Part shown: piece by piece, positions 25,631 to 34,429 of the stretch
Layout of the letters: every line of letters starts with the position of its first letter
How positions within the stretch are numbered: position 1 is the first letter of the stretch
Origin: Alphaproteobacteria bacterium
Lineage (GTDB): Bacteria; Pseudomonadota; Alphaproteobacteria; UBA7879
Reading direction: 5' to 3'
Assembly (NCBI GenBank): GCA_002869105.1
Contig: PKTP01000008.1
Location: forward strand, 1 to 35,678
Length of the DNA stretch: 35,678 bases
Notes under the pieces: model-generated
Told to the model about the DNA's origin: nothing
Databases searched by the model: none
The model's input: only the letters and a program-made list of their open reading frames with translations
Translations under genes and position numbers: made by a program

Positions 25631-25963
25631 AGTAATTCGATGACAAAAAACAGCGGTTATCCTTGTAGTCGCTCTACCCCCGTATTTTTACTGGATTGAG
25701 GATGTCGCCTTTGAAAGGTATTCTCAAAATTAAGCTAACCCTTCAATCTAAACCAAAACTGCAGCAGGTTTGTCACAGGTATCGGTGATTTGAGTTTGGA
25801 TTAAATAAGATGTGGATCGTTTATGTGGGTGCTTTGGTTGCTCTTATTTTTCAGTCAGTTCAATTAACATTTCAAAAAGTTAAATAATATAGCGAGATCA
25901 TTGTCCCTATTGCTTGTAAAAAGGGTGGTTTTCAGATGTTGTGACTTATAGGTTTCTTTTCGC
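25631..25963. other. gene-poor intergenic stretch before nusA
   Basis: No homologue of rimP, which usually precedes nusA, is visible in any frame, and no tRNA cloverleaf was found. The only notable frame is ATG 25810 to TAA 25887, a 25-residue hydrophobic peptide (MWIVYVGALVALIFQSVQLT...), with no convincing ribosome binding site; it is more likely chance or a remnant. Confidence 0.4.
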
Positions 25964-25991
25964 TTGAAATTTGAGGCGTGCTGGATATACT
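25964..25991 (+). promoter_or_regulatory. putative promoter of nusA-infB
   Basis: TTGAAA (25964-25969), a 16-nt spacer and TATACT (25986-25991) would start transcription near 25998, leaving a leader of about 95 nt before the nusA ATG. Confidence 0.55.
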
Positions 25992-26024
25992 GGCCTTGAA
26001 ATTGTTGCTACTTCAAGCGAGGTG

Positions 26025-26047
26025 GGGGGTTTTAAGATCCCCCTTTT
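26025..26047 (+). promoter_or_regulatory. terminator-like hairpin in the nusA leader (possible attenuator)
   Basis: ggggg (26025-26029) pairs with ccccc (26039-26043) around a 9-nt loop and is followed by tttt. It lies between the putative promoter and the nusA start, where an intrinsic terminator could serve as feedback control by NusA itself. Confidence 0.45.
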
Positions 26048-26093
26048 GCTTATGTGGCATTTGGTAATATTGAATTAAAGGAAATAAACGACG

Positions 26094-27620
26094 ATGGTCA
26101 CCGTACATAATGAAATTTTGCAAGTTGCTGATGTTGTTGCCCGTGAGAAACTGATCGATCGGGAAACTGTGATCCAGGCAATGGAAGAAGCCATTCAAAA
26201 GATTGCTCTGAATAAATACGGCATGGACAACGATATCCGCGTGACTATTGATCGTAAGACTGGAGAGATCACCATCAAGCGCTATCGGGAAGTGGTTGAA
26301 ACGGTTGAGGATGAAAGTAAACACATTGGTCTTGAGCAAGCAAAATTAGAACAGCCAGAAGCCACGATCGGACAGTTCTTAACAGACATTTTGCCGCCCG
26401 TAGAATTTGGCCGGATGGCCGCACAAACAGCTCGGCAGATTGTGAACTACCGGGTAAAAGAAGCAGAAAAAGAACGTCAATACGAAGAGTTTAAAGACAA
26501 AGTTGGTGAAATCATCAGTGGTATCGTTAAGCGCGTTGAGTATGGAAATTACATTATTGATGTCAACCGTAACGAATGTATTCTGCGCCGTGATGAGGCG
26601 ATTCCCCGGGAGGTGTTGCGCCCAGGTGACCGGGTGCGGGCTTATATTTTAGAAGTGGTGCGGGATACCCGCGGACCGCAGATCTTCCTATCACGCTCCC
26701 ACCCGCAGTTTATGGCAAAATTATTCACCCAAGAAGTGCCAGAAGTTTATGAAGGGGTGATTGAGATTTTATCTGTGGCGCGCGACCCGGGCAGTCGTGC
26801 AAAAATTGCCGTTCGGACCAACGATCAAACCATTGATCCGGTTGGGTCTTGTGTCGGGGTCCGTGGAAGCCGTGTGCAAGCCGTTGTGAATGAGTTGCAA
26901 GGCGAACGTGTGGATATTGTGCCTTGGACGGCAGATGTGCCTAGTTTTGTGATTAGTGCATTGGCGCCAGCTGATATCTCTCGGGTTGTTTATGATGAGG
27001 AATCTCGGAAGGTTCAAGTGGTGGTGCCAGATGATAACTTGAGTATTGCCATTGGACGGCGTGGTCAAAACGTTCGATTGGCTAGTTTATTGACGGGTCT
27101 TGAAGTGAGTGTTGTTTCTGAGTCGGATGATTCCCAGAAACGAAATGATGAATTCAAGCACGTCTCAGCATCTCTGATTGAAGAGCTGGGAATTGATGAG
27201 GTGATTGCGCACCTTTTGATATCGGAAGGATTCGATACCTTGGATGCCATCGCTTACTGTGATGTTGAAGAAATGCTGGAAATCGAAGGCTTTGAAGAAG
27301 GCTTGGCAACCGAGTTACAAAAACGGGCCCAAGTGTCGATTGAAAAGCGCCACAAAGAGATCCAGGAAAAAGTAAATAAAATGGGCGTTGACCCATCGCT
27401 GAGTACGTTTGAGCCGATTACCCCAGAACTGCTTTTGGTGCTTGCTGAAAACAACTGCCGGACCCTTGATGACCTTGCTGATTTGGCGGGAGATGAGTTG
27501 GTAGAAATGTTTGGTGAGGATCATATTTCATTGGATGTTGCCAATGATATCATTATGCAAGCCCGGGCACATTGGTTTGAAGGCGATGAAGCCCAAGAGC
27601 CTGAGGACGCAAAAGCATAA
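26094..27620 (+). CDS. nusA: transcription termination/antitermination factor NusA
   Basis: NusA binds RNA polymerase and RNA and modulates pausing, termination and antitermination. The 508-residue protein shows the N-terminal polymerase-binding domain (VADVVAREKLIDRETVIQAM), an S1 domain (about 137-200), two KH domains (GVRGSRVQAVVNELQGERVDI and GRRGQNVRLASLLTG) and two C-terminal helix-hairpin-helix acidic repeats (about 365-410 and 440-490), the long form of proteobacteria. The ATG has an AAAGGA upstream. It is followed by infB after 65 bp. Confidence 0.97.
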   Translation: MVTVHNEILQVADVVAREKLIDRETVIQAMEEAIQKIALNKYGMDNDIRVTIDRKTGEITIKRYREVVETVEDESKHIGLEQAKLEQPEATIGQFLTDILPPVEFGRMAAQTARQIVNYRVKEAEKERQYEEFKDKVGEIISGIVKRVEYGNYIIDVNRNECILRRDEAIPREVLRPGDRVRAYILEVVRDTRGPQIFLSRSHPQFMAKLFTQEVPEVYEGVIEILSVARDPGSRAKIAVRTNDQTIDPVGSCVGVRGSRVQAVVNELQGERVDIVPWTADVPSFVISALAPADISRVVYDEESRKVQVVVPDDNLSIAIGRRGQNVRLASLLTGLEVSVVSESDDSQKRNDEFKHVSASLIEELGIDEVIAHLLISEGFDTLDAIAYCDVEEMLEIEGFEEGLATELQKRAQVSIEKRHKEIQEKVNKMGVDPSLSTFEPITPELLLVLAENNCRTLDDLADLAGDELVEMFGEDHISLDVANDIIMQARAHWFEGDEAQEPEDAKA

Positions 27621-27685
27621 AACATCGCTTGTTTTTGCTGTGGCGATTCGTTTAAAGTGTGAAGAATTTAGAGAAAGATTTGACG

Positions 27686-30217
27686 ATGACAGATGATACA
27701 AAAAAACCGCTAACACTCTCTAAAAAACTTAAAATCGATTCCATCGGTGCGGGCTCATCTGGCAATAAAACCATTATTGAAGTCAAAAAATCTAAAACAC
27801 TGCGCCGCGGTAGCTTGAAAACAGCAGCGCCAACGGAGGCGCGCACCTCTGGCTCGCGTATGCGGGGCATGCAGATTGACCAAGCCACTTTAAAGCGCCC
27901 TGAGAGAAAAGAAGACCTATCCATCGGCGGCGCTTATGACGGTGAGGAAGAGACATCTCTATCACTCCAAGATCGGTTGAAGGCTCTGCAAGAACAGGTG
28001 TCAACTCTTGGTCAGCAACACCAGCAAGATAAGCAAAAACAAGACGAGATTCGTGAGCTTGAAGCCACCCAACGGTTGATTGAAGAAAAAAAACGATCCG
28101 TGGAAGAAGCGGAACGTAAAGCAGCCCAGGCAGCTTCTGAGGCATCCATAGAAGAGAAAAGCACCAAAGAAACTGCTGGCCGTAAACACGTGCCTTATGG
28201 GCGGGATTCGGATGATGACGGCCCTGGTGGAGCTAAAAAAACTGGAAAGCCTAGTTTGGGCCAAAACCGGAAAGAAGAACGTAAAGTTGTGACCCGCCGT
28301 GAAGCCCCCCGTCGTTCGGGTAAGCTGACCGTTTCCCAGGCTTTGAACACCAGCGATGATGTTCGGATGCGGAGTAAAGCTTCGCTGATGCGGGCCCGCG
28401 AAAAAGAAAAGAAAAAATTAATGGATCCGGATCAAGCCGCTCAAAAAATTGCCCGGCAAGTGACGATTCCTGAAACAATTACCGTGCAAGAGCTTGCCAA
28501 CCGGATGGCGGAGCGGGCGGCGGATGTGATTAAGGCATTGATGAGTCTGGGAACCATGGCAACCATCACTCAAGTTCTTGATGTTGATACGGCCGAGCTT
28601 GTTGCAACCGAGTTAGGGCACACAGTGAAACGTGTGTCGAATGATGATATGGAACGTGAATTGATTGAGGCGGAAGCCTTAGAAGATAAAAATATTGACT
28701 TTATTGATCGCCCCCCTGTGGTGACGATCATGGGCCATGTTGACCATGGAAAAACATCTCTTTTGGATGTGATGCGATCTGCCAATGTTGTGAGCGGTGA
28801 AGCAGGGGGCATTACCCAGCATATTGGGGCTTACCAGATTCAATCCACGGATAGCCGTAAAATCACCTTTATTGATACCCCAGGCCATGCTGCGTTTACC
28901 GAGATGCGGGCACGTGGGGCGCAAGCAACAGACATTGTTGTGTTGGTGGTTGCTGCTGATGATGGCATTAAAGATCAAACGGTTGAGGCAATCAACCATG
29001 CCAAGGCAGCAAAGGTTCCTATTATTGTTGCGATTAATAAAATGGATAAACCCGAGGCTGATGCGCAACGAGTGAAAAATGAATTGCTGCAGCATGAACT
29101 AGTTGTCGAAGCCTTGGGTGGTGATATTTTGGCGGTAGAAGTGTCTGCCAAAACGAAAATGAACCTTGAGGGCTTGGTAGAGGCAATTCTTCTGCAGGCG
29201 GAACTCCTTGATTTGAAAGCGCCTCTTGATCGAAGCGCCATGGGAGTTGTGATTGAGTCTCGCCTGGATCGTGGTCGTGGACCGGTTGCAACTGTGTTGA
29301 TTCAAAAAGGAACCTTGAAAATTGGTGATCCCTTTGTTTCAGGGGCGCAGTTCGGACGGGTTCGTGCCATGGTCAATGATAAAGGCGAAAACATCCAAAC
29401 GGCCATCCCAGCCGAACCTGTAGAGATTATTGGATTTAATGGGGTGCCTGTTGCGGGTGATTCCTTCTTGGTGCTGGAAAATGAAGCCCGAACAAAAGAA
29501 ATTGCGGAATTCCGGTTAAAGCGTCGTAAAGAAAAAGAAGCGGCTAAACAAGATAAGTTGAAAAAAGCCAACTTATTTGGCGCCTCAACAGAAGGAGATA
29601 TGACGGTTTTGAGTGTGATTATTAAGTCAGATGCTCATGGATCTTCTGAGGCTATAGCCGGCGCTTTGACTAAAATCAACTCTGAAACGGTTGAGGTGAA
29701 AGTTGCTCATATGAGTGTGGGGGAAATTACTGAATCGGATGTGACCCTTGCCAAAGCCTCGAATGCTTTGATTGTTGGCTTTAATGTGCGGGGAAATGCG
29801 TTGGCCCGCGATATGGCAGAGCGCGAAGGCGTAGAAATTCGCTATTATTCCATCATCTATGATTTGATTGATGATGTGAAAGCGGTATTGAGTGGTTTAT
29901 TGTCGCCGATTCAACAAGAGAAGTTTATAGGTAAAGCAGAAATCAAGCAGATCTTTAAAATTTCAAAACTGGGAACCATTGCCGGATGTTACGTGACAGA
30001 AGGTGTGGTGAAACGGGGGTCAAAAGTGCGTTTGCTTCGTGATAACGTTGTGATCCACGAAGGTAAGCTTAAGACATTGAAGCGATTTAAAGATGAAGTC
30101 AAAGAAGTGAAGCAGTCCTATGAATGTGGGATGGCTTTTGAAAATTACAATGACTTGCGTGAAGGCGACTTTATTGAATGCTCTGAAATTGAAGAAGTGG
30201 CACGGACGCTGGAATAA
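27686..30217 (+). CDS. infB: translation initiation factor IF-2
   Basis: IF-2 is the GTPase that places initiator tRNA on the 30S subunit and promotes subunit joining. The GTPase motifs are GHVDHGKT (G1, about residue 350), DTPGHAAF (G3), NKMD (G4) and SAKT (G5). The C-terminal domains II-IV are complete, ending in EEVARTLE. The N-terminal 300 residues are charged and low complexity, including a helical Glu/Lys/Ala stretch. The frame opens at a GTG (27659), but the ATG at 27686 ([17 protein letters not shown]) fits the alphaproteobacterial N-terminus, so I prefer it (843 residues). No ylxR gene lies between nusA and infB, and no rbfA follows. Confidence 0.96.
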   Translation: MTDDTKKPLTLSKKLKIDSIGAGSSGNKTIIEVKKSKTLRRGSLKTAAPTEARTSGSRMRGMQIDQATLKRPERKEDLSIGGAYDGEEETSLSLQDRLKALQEQVSTLGQQHQQDKQKQDEIRELEATQRLIEEKKRSVEEAERKAAQAASEASIEEKSTKETAGRKHVPYGRDSDDDGPGGAKKTGKPSLGQNRKEERKVVTRREAPRRSGKLTVSQALNTSDDVRMRSKASLMRAREKEKKKLMDPDQAAQKIARQVTIPETITVQELANRMAERAADVIKALMSLGTMATITQVLDVDTAELVATELGHTVKRVSNDDMERELIEAEALEDKNIDFIDRPPVVTIMGHVDHGKTSLLDVMRSANVVSGEAGGITQHIGAYQIQSTDSRKITFIDTPGHAAFTEMRARGAQATDIVVLVVAADDGIKDQTVEAINHAKAAKVPIIVAINKMDKPEADAQRVKNELLQHELVVEALGGDILAVEVSAKTKMNLEGLVEAILLQAELLDLKAPLDRSAMGVVIESRLDRGRGPVATVLIQKGTLKIGDPFVSGAQFGRVRAMVNDKGENIQTAIPAEPVEIIGFNGVPVAGDSFLVLENEARTKEIAEFRLKRRKEKEAAKQDKLKKANLFGASTEGDMTVLSVIIKSDAHGSSEAIAGALTKINSETVEVKVAHMSVGEITESDVTLAKASNALIVGFNVRGNALARDMAEREGVEIRYYSIIYDLIDDVKAVLSGLLSPIQQEKFIGKAEIKQIFKISKLGTIAGCYVTEGVVKRGSKVRLLRDNVVIHEGKLKTLKRFKDEVKEVKQSYECGMAFENYNDLREGDFIECSEIEEVARTLE

Positions 30218-30243
30218 ATCTTTTCGGTGGTGGGGGGCGGTTG

Positions 30244-31332
30244 ATGAGGCGCGCTTGTGCTGGTAGGCTTGTGGCTTGCCTGATGGTTGGCATCGGGGCG
30301 CTTGAGGCTGTCGGTGTGATGGCACCAGGATCACTTGCAGATAAACCCCTTCATCAGTTGTTTATAGCCCTGCCTCAGCCAATTGCATCTCCCTTGAAAG
30401 AGGCTTTGCCGCAAAACGCTGAAGCCCAGTGTTCTTATCAATTGATGAGCCGTAATCCTGATCAAGTCTATTGCATCAAATGTCCCCATCAAACCTTTGG
30501 ACTGCGGGTTTTTAATCGAACCACATATGCCACACGGCGCGGTGTCTATCGAGCCAGTTTGGCGGGGGCGCTTGGTTTGGGGCCAGAGGTGATTATGTCT
30601 AACCCTGAGGTTGGGTTCGTTCTCTGGAAATGGCTTGCCGGGCGGGTGCTTAAAAGCCCAGTAACATCTGATGACGTGCGCGCTCTGACGCAGCAGCTGC
30701 GTAAAGTTCACCAAATACCAGCTCAGCAAAGACGCTATTCACGGCATACACGGATTGAAAACCGCGTGCATCACCGGATAGACGAGTTGATGGACATGGG
30801 GTCAACGGTGATTAATTTAAAATCTTTGCAAAAGTCTGTTGATCGGATTGTGAAAAATCTGGAGGCGGGGCCAGATGTGATGTTGCATACCGATATTCAT
30901 CAAAGCCATGTGTTAAGGACGAATCGAGGGATTCAATTGATTGACTGGGGTGATTCCAGTACGGGATCCCCTTTTGATGATTTGGCTGCAGTGAGCGTTT
31001 TTTTCGGGCTGACACCTGCGCAGGATCGCGACATGCTGACAACTTATTTTGATCGCCCCCCTTCTTGTATGGATGGTCGTCAGCTGTTTTTAAAAAAGCT
31101 TTTGGTGATGTTACATTACAGTTTGTGGCAGTTGCGCCAGGCCGAAAAGGCGCGCGGGCTTTTGTATCAAACCCGCATCAAGCCGTATAAAATGTTTTCT
31201 GAGTGGATTCAGGACCAAGGAGCGCAGACCCACTTTTCTGGCAATCCAGCCCTGAGTCGCCATGTGGCACTGTTGGGTCTGAAAGCCTACTTTGAGGGCA
31301 TCAGTTCAGAAGCCTATCGTCAAAAGTGTTAG
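30244..31332 (+). CDS. APH/choline-kinase-like protein with N-terminal signal sequence
   Basis: The core belongs to the aminoglycoside phosphotransferase/choline kinase superfamily (LicA/ChoK-like): an N-lobe (CSYQLMSRNPDQVYC, then FGLRVFN), the catalytic loop LHTDIHQSH (about 216-224) and the metal-binding IDWGDSSTGSPFDDLA. The Asp of the catalytic loop is kept, but the normal Asn five residues later is His, so activity may be altered. The N-terminus (RRACAGRLVACLMVGIGALEA) is a signal peptide or membrane anchor, unusual for this cytosolic family. A TTG at 30241 directly precedes the ATG; GGGGG stands upstream. It lies 26 bp after infB. The substrate is unknown; host choline or ethanolamine is a possibility only. 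Confidence 0.75.
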   Translation: MRRACAGRLVACLMVGIGALEAVGVMAPGSLADKPLHQLFIALPQPIASPLKEALPQNAEAQCSYQLMSRNPDQVYCIKCPHQTFGLRVFNRTTYATRRGVYRASLAGALGLGPEVIMSNPEVGFVLWKWLAGRVLKSPVTSDDVRALTQQLRKVHQIPAQQRRYSRHTRIENRVHHRIDELMDMGSTVINLKSLQKSVDRIVKNLEAGPDVMLHTDIHQSHVLRTNRGIQLIDWGDSSTGSPFDDLAAVSVFFGLTPAQDRDMLTTYFDRPPSCMDGRQLFLKKLLVMLHYSLWQLRQAEKARGLLYQTRIKPYKMFSEWIQDQGAQTHFSGNPALSRHVALLGLKAYFEGISSEAYRQKC

Positions 31333-31476
31333 TTTAAATTTTTAAATGTTTTCAAATTTTCTTTATGAGGTGGTTTTATAGATCAACATGGTCTGAAAAT
31401 TGAGTAACCTTAAACAGGAGAGGATAGGGCGCATTTGGTGACATCCACAGCTTAAAAAGAGCCACTGTAGAATCAT

Positions 31477-31659
31477 CTACTCGCCTTGCTCTGCTTGTTG
31501 CATCTCTTCCGGAGAGGCTCTGGAAATAGAAAAAGTGTGCTGCCCCGGGTCGCAGACTTCATTGAGCTCAGTTTTTATTCCTTCGCCCGCTGAATGAAAA
31601 AGTTTCAACCCATAGCCTGTTCGCGGCATAATGGCGTGATTATCCTTGATGAAATCCAT
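31477..31659 (-). CDS. small hypothetical protein or remnant, 60 aa
   Basis: The reading frame from ATG 31659 to TAG 31477 encodes a 60-residue, Glu-rich C-terminus (SPEEMQQAEQGE) with one Cys. No ribosome binding site or family is recognised. It follows the decayed gene at 31701-32420 on the same strand and may belong to the same degenerate region. The rest of 31333-31476 holds nothing I can identify. Confidence 0.3.
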   Translation of the reverse strand: MDFIKDNHAIMPRTGYGLKLFHSAGEGIKTELNEVCDPGQHTFSISRASPEEMQQAEQGE

Positions 31660-31719
31660 CGTTTATTGATTCAAAATATTATTTTTCTTTAGCCAGGCTG
31701 TTAAACGACCGAGGTTAAC

Positions 31720-31758
31720 AAACATATTGATTGTCGTTGAAAAACATATTGATTGTCG
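31720..31758. repeat. 22-bp-period tandem duplication
   Basis: The 17-mer aaacatattgattgtcg occurs at 31720-31736 and 31742-31758. The 22-bp period shifts the frame at the 3' end of the 31701-32420 gene. Confidence 0.9.
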
Positions 31759-32360
31759 ACATAGTACTCAAAAGCAAGAACTGGATGACCATCTACGCCT
31801 ATTTTTAAAATACCACGACCTACAGGTTGGTCCTTTTGCCAAAACTCTTTAGAGGTTTCTGCCAAAAATTTATTAAAATCTAAGCCTTCCGGGTTAATTG
31901 CTTTAAGTCTGTGCGCGTCCCAATTCTGGTGCCTAAATTCGGTCGTAGGCAGTTGATGAAAGCCATCCCCTAAAATTTCATATGTCTTTGATTGCAATTC
32001 TTTGGCAATTTGATCATAGGGTATCGAAGTCTTTAATTTAGCACGGGATATCGGCTTAACTAAGTCTTTATAAGCGTCTCTAGCTAATTTCCATATGTCA
32101 AATGGCGAACTACCTGGAAGGTGGCCATTTATAAAAAAGCGATCGATTTGGAAGTTTGTGCCTTCAAAAAGAACGCGGCAATCTTTGCCATCAACGTCTC
32201 TGCTAGGATGCATAATTTTAATATCTTGTCGCTGTTGATACTCAATTTGAGGTTGTATGGCTAGTATTGGGCCTTCTGCTGCTTGTTCTGGCGCCTGTTC
32301 GTTATCAGCAGCCCTAGAGATGTATGATAGCTGGTAAATAGAAGGAGGCAGGAAGCAATT

Positions 32361-32409
32361 AAAAAGGAAGTATTTTTAATAGAATAAAAAGGAAGTATTT
32401 TTAATAGAA
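32361..32409. repeat. 25-bp tandem duplication
   Basis: Two adjacent copies begin aaaaaggaagtatttttaat at 32361 and 32386; the second lacks the last base. The insertion lies in the signal-peptide part of the 31701-32420 gene. Confidence 0.9.
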
Positions 32410-32641
32410 ATAGTGATCATTTTTAGGTTCTCATAGGTTGTTTATCATTTTTAAGAACAGCACATAGGTTAATAAATGTCAAATTTATATTTACTAATTA
32501 TTAATGATTACTCAAGGGAAAACGGAGGAAAGCGTAAGGGAAAAACGATGTTATTCTATATCTGGAAACTTAATGATTGATTTTCTCGAAATATGTGGTA
32601 CATGGTAGAGTTCGAAATTGACGGATAAAGGAGTTTACTAA

Positions 32642-34165
32642 ATGTCAGTTAATAAAGCTAAACCACAATTTACTGGGCTCAGAGGAATTTTCTGGCCAAT
32701 CCATGGCTTTGAGGTCAAAAAGTTTTTGCCCATGGCTTTTATGATGTTTTGCGCGCTATACAACTACACTGTTTTAAGGAACAGTAAAGATGCAATTGTG
32801 ATGCACGAGTTGGGTGATGCCGCCGCTATCAACATTTGTAAGCTTCTGATTACGCTGCCCCTGGCAACGTTGTTCTTTATCTTATACTCAAAAATGAGCA
32901 ATGCTCTGTCACGTCAGCGATTGTTTTACACGTGCACCATGATTTTTGTGGTGTTCATTTCTGTTTGGGGTTTCTTACTCTATCCGTTTAGAGATTCCTT
33001 GATGGCGGACACGGAAACATTGCGTAGCATTGGTCAAACGGTTCCACCGCTTTATTGGGTCGTGATTACTTTTGGTAAATGGTTTTATGCTCTTTACTAT
33101 GCCATGGCTGAACTATGGGGCAGTGTGGTTGTATCCTTGCTATTCTGGCAGTTTGCTAACCAAATCACCCGCGTCAGTGAAGCAACACGTTACTATGCCA
33201 TGTTTGGCTTGATTGGAAACTTTGGGAATATGTTAGCGGGCGGTGTCATGCAGTGGACAAAACCACTCTCTAAATCTATTCATATTACAGGCTATAATGC
33301 AGGGGATATCCATACCTTGATGAACTTAATCCCAGTTATTATGTTTGCTTTTGTGTTTATGTATTTGTACCGCTTCACCAACACATCGGTCATGTCAGAT
33401 CCACGGTTGTATGACCCAAGCGATATTAAGCCGAAGAAGAAAAAAGAGAAAATGTCGTTAGGTGACAGTATGAAACTTATTTTGTCTTCTAAATACTTGA
33501 TGTTGATCTTGATTCTTGTGGTTGGATATGGCGTTTCTGTGAACCTGATTGAGGTCAGCTGGAAATCACGGGTGAACCTCTTCTTCCCAGATAAAGCCTC
33601 TAAATCGAGCTTCTTTGGACAATATGCCGTATTGAACGGTGCCGTAACCATCATCTTCATGCTTGTGGGACAAAACATCGTCCGAATTTGGGGTTGGTTT
33701 GTGGCAGCGATTTTAACGCCAATTGTGATTGTGACGACAGGCGCGATCTTCTTCACAACGATTTTGGCTGAAGACTTATTGACTTGGCTGTACACACTTC
33801 TGGCAGCCTCTCCATTGATGCTTTCGGTTTATGTAGGGCTATTCTTCCAAGTGTTCAGTAAATCAACCAAATACTCATTGTTTGATGCCACGAAAGAGAT
33901 GTCTTACATCCCGCTTTCTGATGATTTGAAATCAAAAGGGAAGGCAGCCGTTGATGTGGTTGGGGGTCGTTTGGGTAAATCTGGTGGTGCTTTGATTCAA
34001 AGTGTGATGATTGCCACCATCGCGGGATCAGCTTTGAACCCGTATGATGTGATTGCCCCCTATTTGTTTATCTTTGTGATTGCCATCATGGTGGTGTGGT
34101 TCTATGCCATTGGTAAACTCAGCATTGAGTTCAAAAAAGCCAGTGAAGCCAAAGAGAATAAATAA
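32642..34165 (+). CDS. tlc: ATP/ADP translocase (NTT/Tlc family), copy 2
   Basis: The protein has 507 residues and about twelve membrane segments. The N-terminal segment (IFWPIHGFEVKKFLPMAFMM) and NYTVLRNSKDAIVM are closer to rickettsial and chlamydial Tlc than copy 1, which has FWLLHNLKDTLVV here. The late block EMSYIPLSDDL, KGKAAVDVVGGRLGKSGG is shared by both copies. An AAAGGAG ribosome binding site precedes the ATG and a strong terminator follows the stop. Together with copy 1 this suggests separate nucleotide transport activities, such as ATP/ADP exchange and import of other nucleotides. Which copy does what cannot be said. Confidence 0.95.
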   Translation: MSVNKAKPQFTGLRGIFWPIHGFEVKKFLPMAFMMFCALYNYTVLRNSKDAIVMHELGDAAAINICKLLITLPLATLFFILYSKMSNALSRQRLFYTCTMIFVVFISVWGFLLYPFRDSLMADTETLRSIGQTVPPLYWVVITFGKWFYALYYAMAELWGSVVVSLLFWQFANQITRVSEATRYYAMFGLIGNFGNMLAGGVMQWTKPLSKSIHITGYNAGDIHTLMNLIPVIMFAFVFMYLYRFTNTSVMSDPRLYDPSDIKPKKKKEKMSLGDSMKLILSSKYLMLILILVVGYGVSVNLIEVSWKSRVNLFFPDKASKSSFFGQYAVLNGAVTIIFMLVGQNIVRIWGWFVAAILTPIVIVTTGAIFFTTILAEDLLTWLYTLLAASPLMLSVYVGLFFQVFSKSTKYSLFDATKEMSYIPLSDDLKSKGKAAVDVVGGRLGKSGGALIQSVMIATIAGSALNPYDVIAPYLFIFVIAIMVVWFYAIGKLSIEFKKASEAKENK

Positions 34166-34198
34166 AACACTTTTCTTTGTTTCCTAACAATACCTTAA

Positions 34199-34223
34199 GG
34201 GGCCTGCGGGCCCCACTTTTTTT
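34199..34223 (+). terminator. Rho-independent terminator of tlc copy 2
   Basis: A GC stem ggggcc/ggcccc with loop tgcg is followed by ac and seven Ts, 33 bp after the stop codon. Confidence 0.9.
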
Positions 34224-34429
34224 GGCTGAATGGCGAACGGTCTCAAACACCTTAAAGTTAAAGAGCTGCTGATCTTTGGGATCAAAATCGTGTCCCTTTC
34301 CTCTTTTCATTAGATTTTTATATGTTTTTCTCATAGTTTATTAGAACAAAAGAAAAATTTACTTAATAATATCTTTACAAACTTCCACGATGTTGATAGA
34401 GATCAGTAAAATTAAAATGAATATGTCCC

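Larger units (their letters stand above)
31701..32420 (-). pseudogene. decayed secreted-protein gene with two short tandem duplications
   Basis: The longest intact part starts at ATG 32213 and encodes 170 residues of unknown family (FQIDRFFINGHLPGSSPFD, HRLKAINPEGLDFNKF). Upstream, the same frame is open for about 55 codons and includes AADNEQAPEQAAEG, which looks like the start of a mature secreted protein. A signal peptide (MITISIKN, then TSFLIASCLLLFTSYHTSLG) begins at ATG 32420-32418 in another frame. A 25-bp tandem duplication (32361-32385 and 32386-32409) disrupts it, and a further one-base shift is needed near 32313. At the 3' end a 22-bp tandem duplication (17-bp copies at 31720-31736 and 31742-31758) shifts the frame so that the tail differs; without it the protein would end VDNQYVC. 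Confidence 0.6.

Noticed and set aside
25810..25887. 25-residue hydrophobic peptide
   Set aside because: The frame is short and lacks a ribosome binding site; it is mentioned in the intergenic entry only.
25631..25963. Structured RNA or tRNA gene before nusA
   Set aside because: No cloverleaf, no T-arm consensus and no known riboswitch core could be traced by eye.
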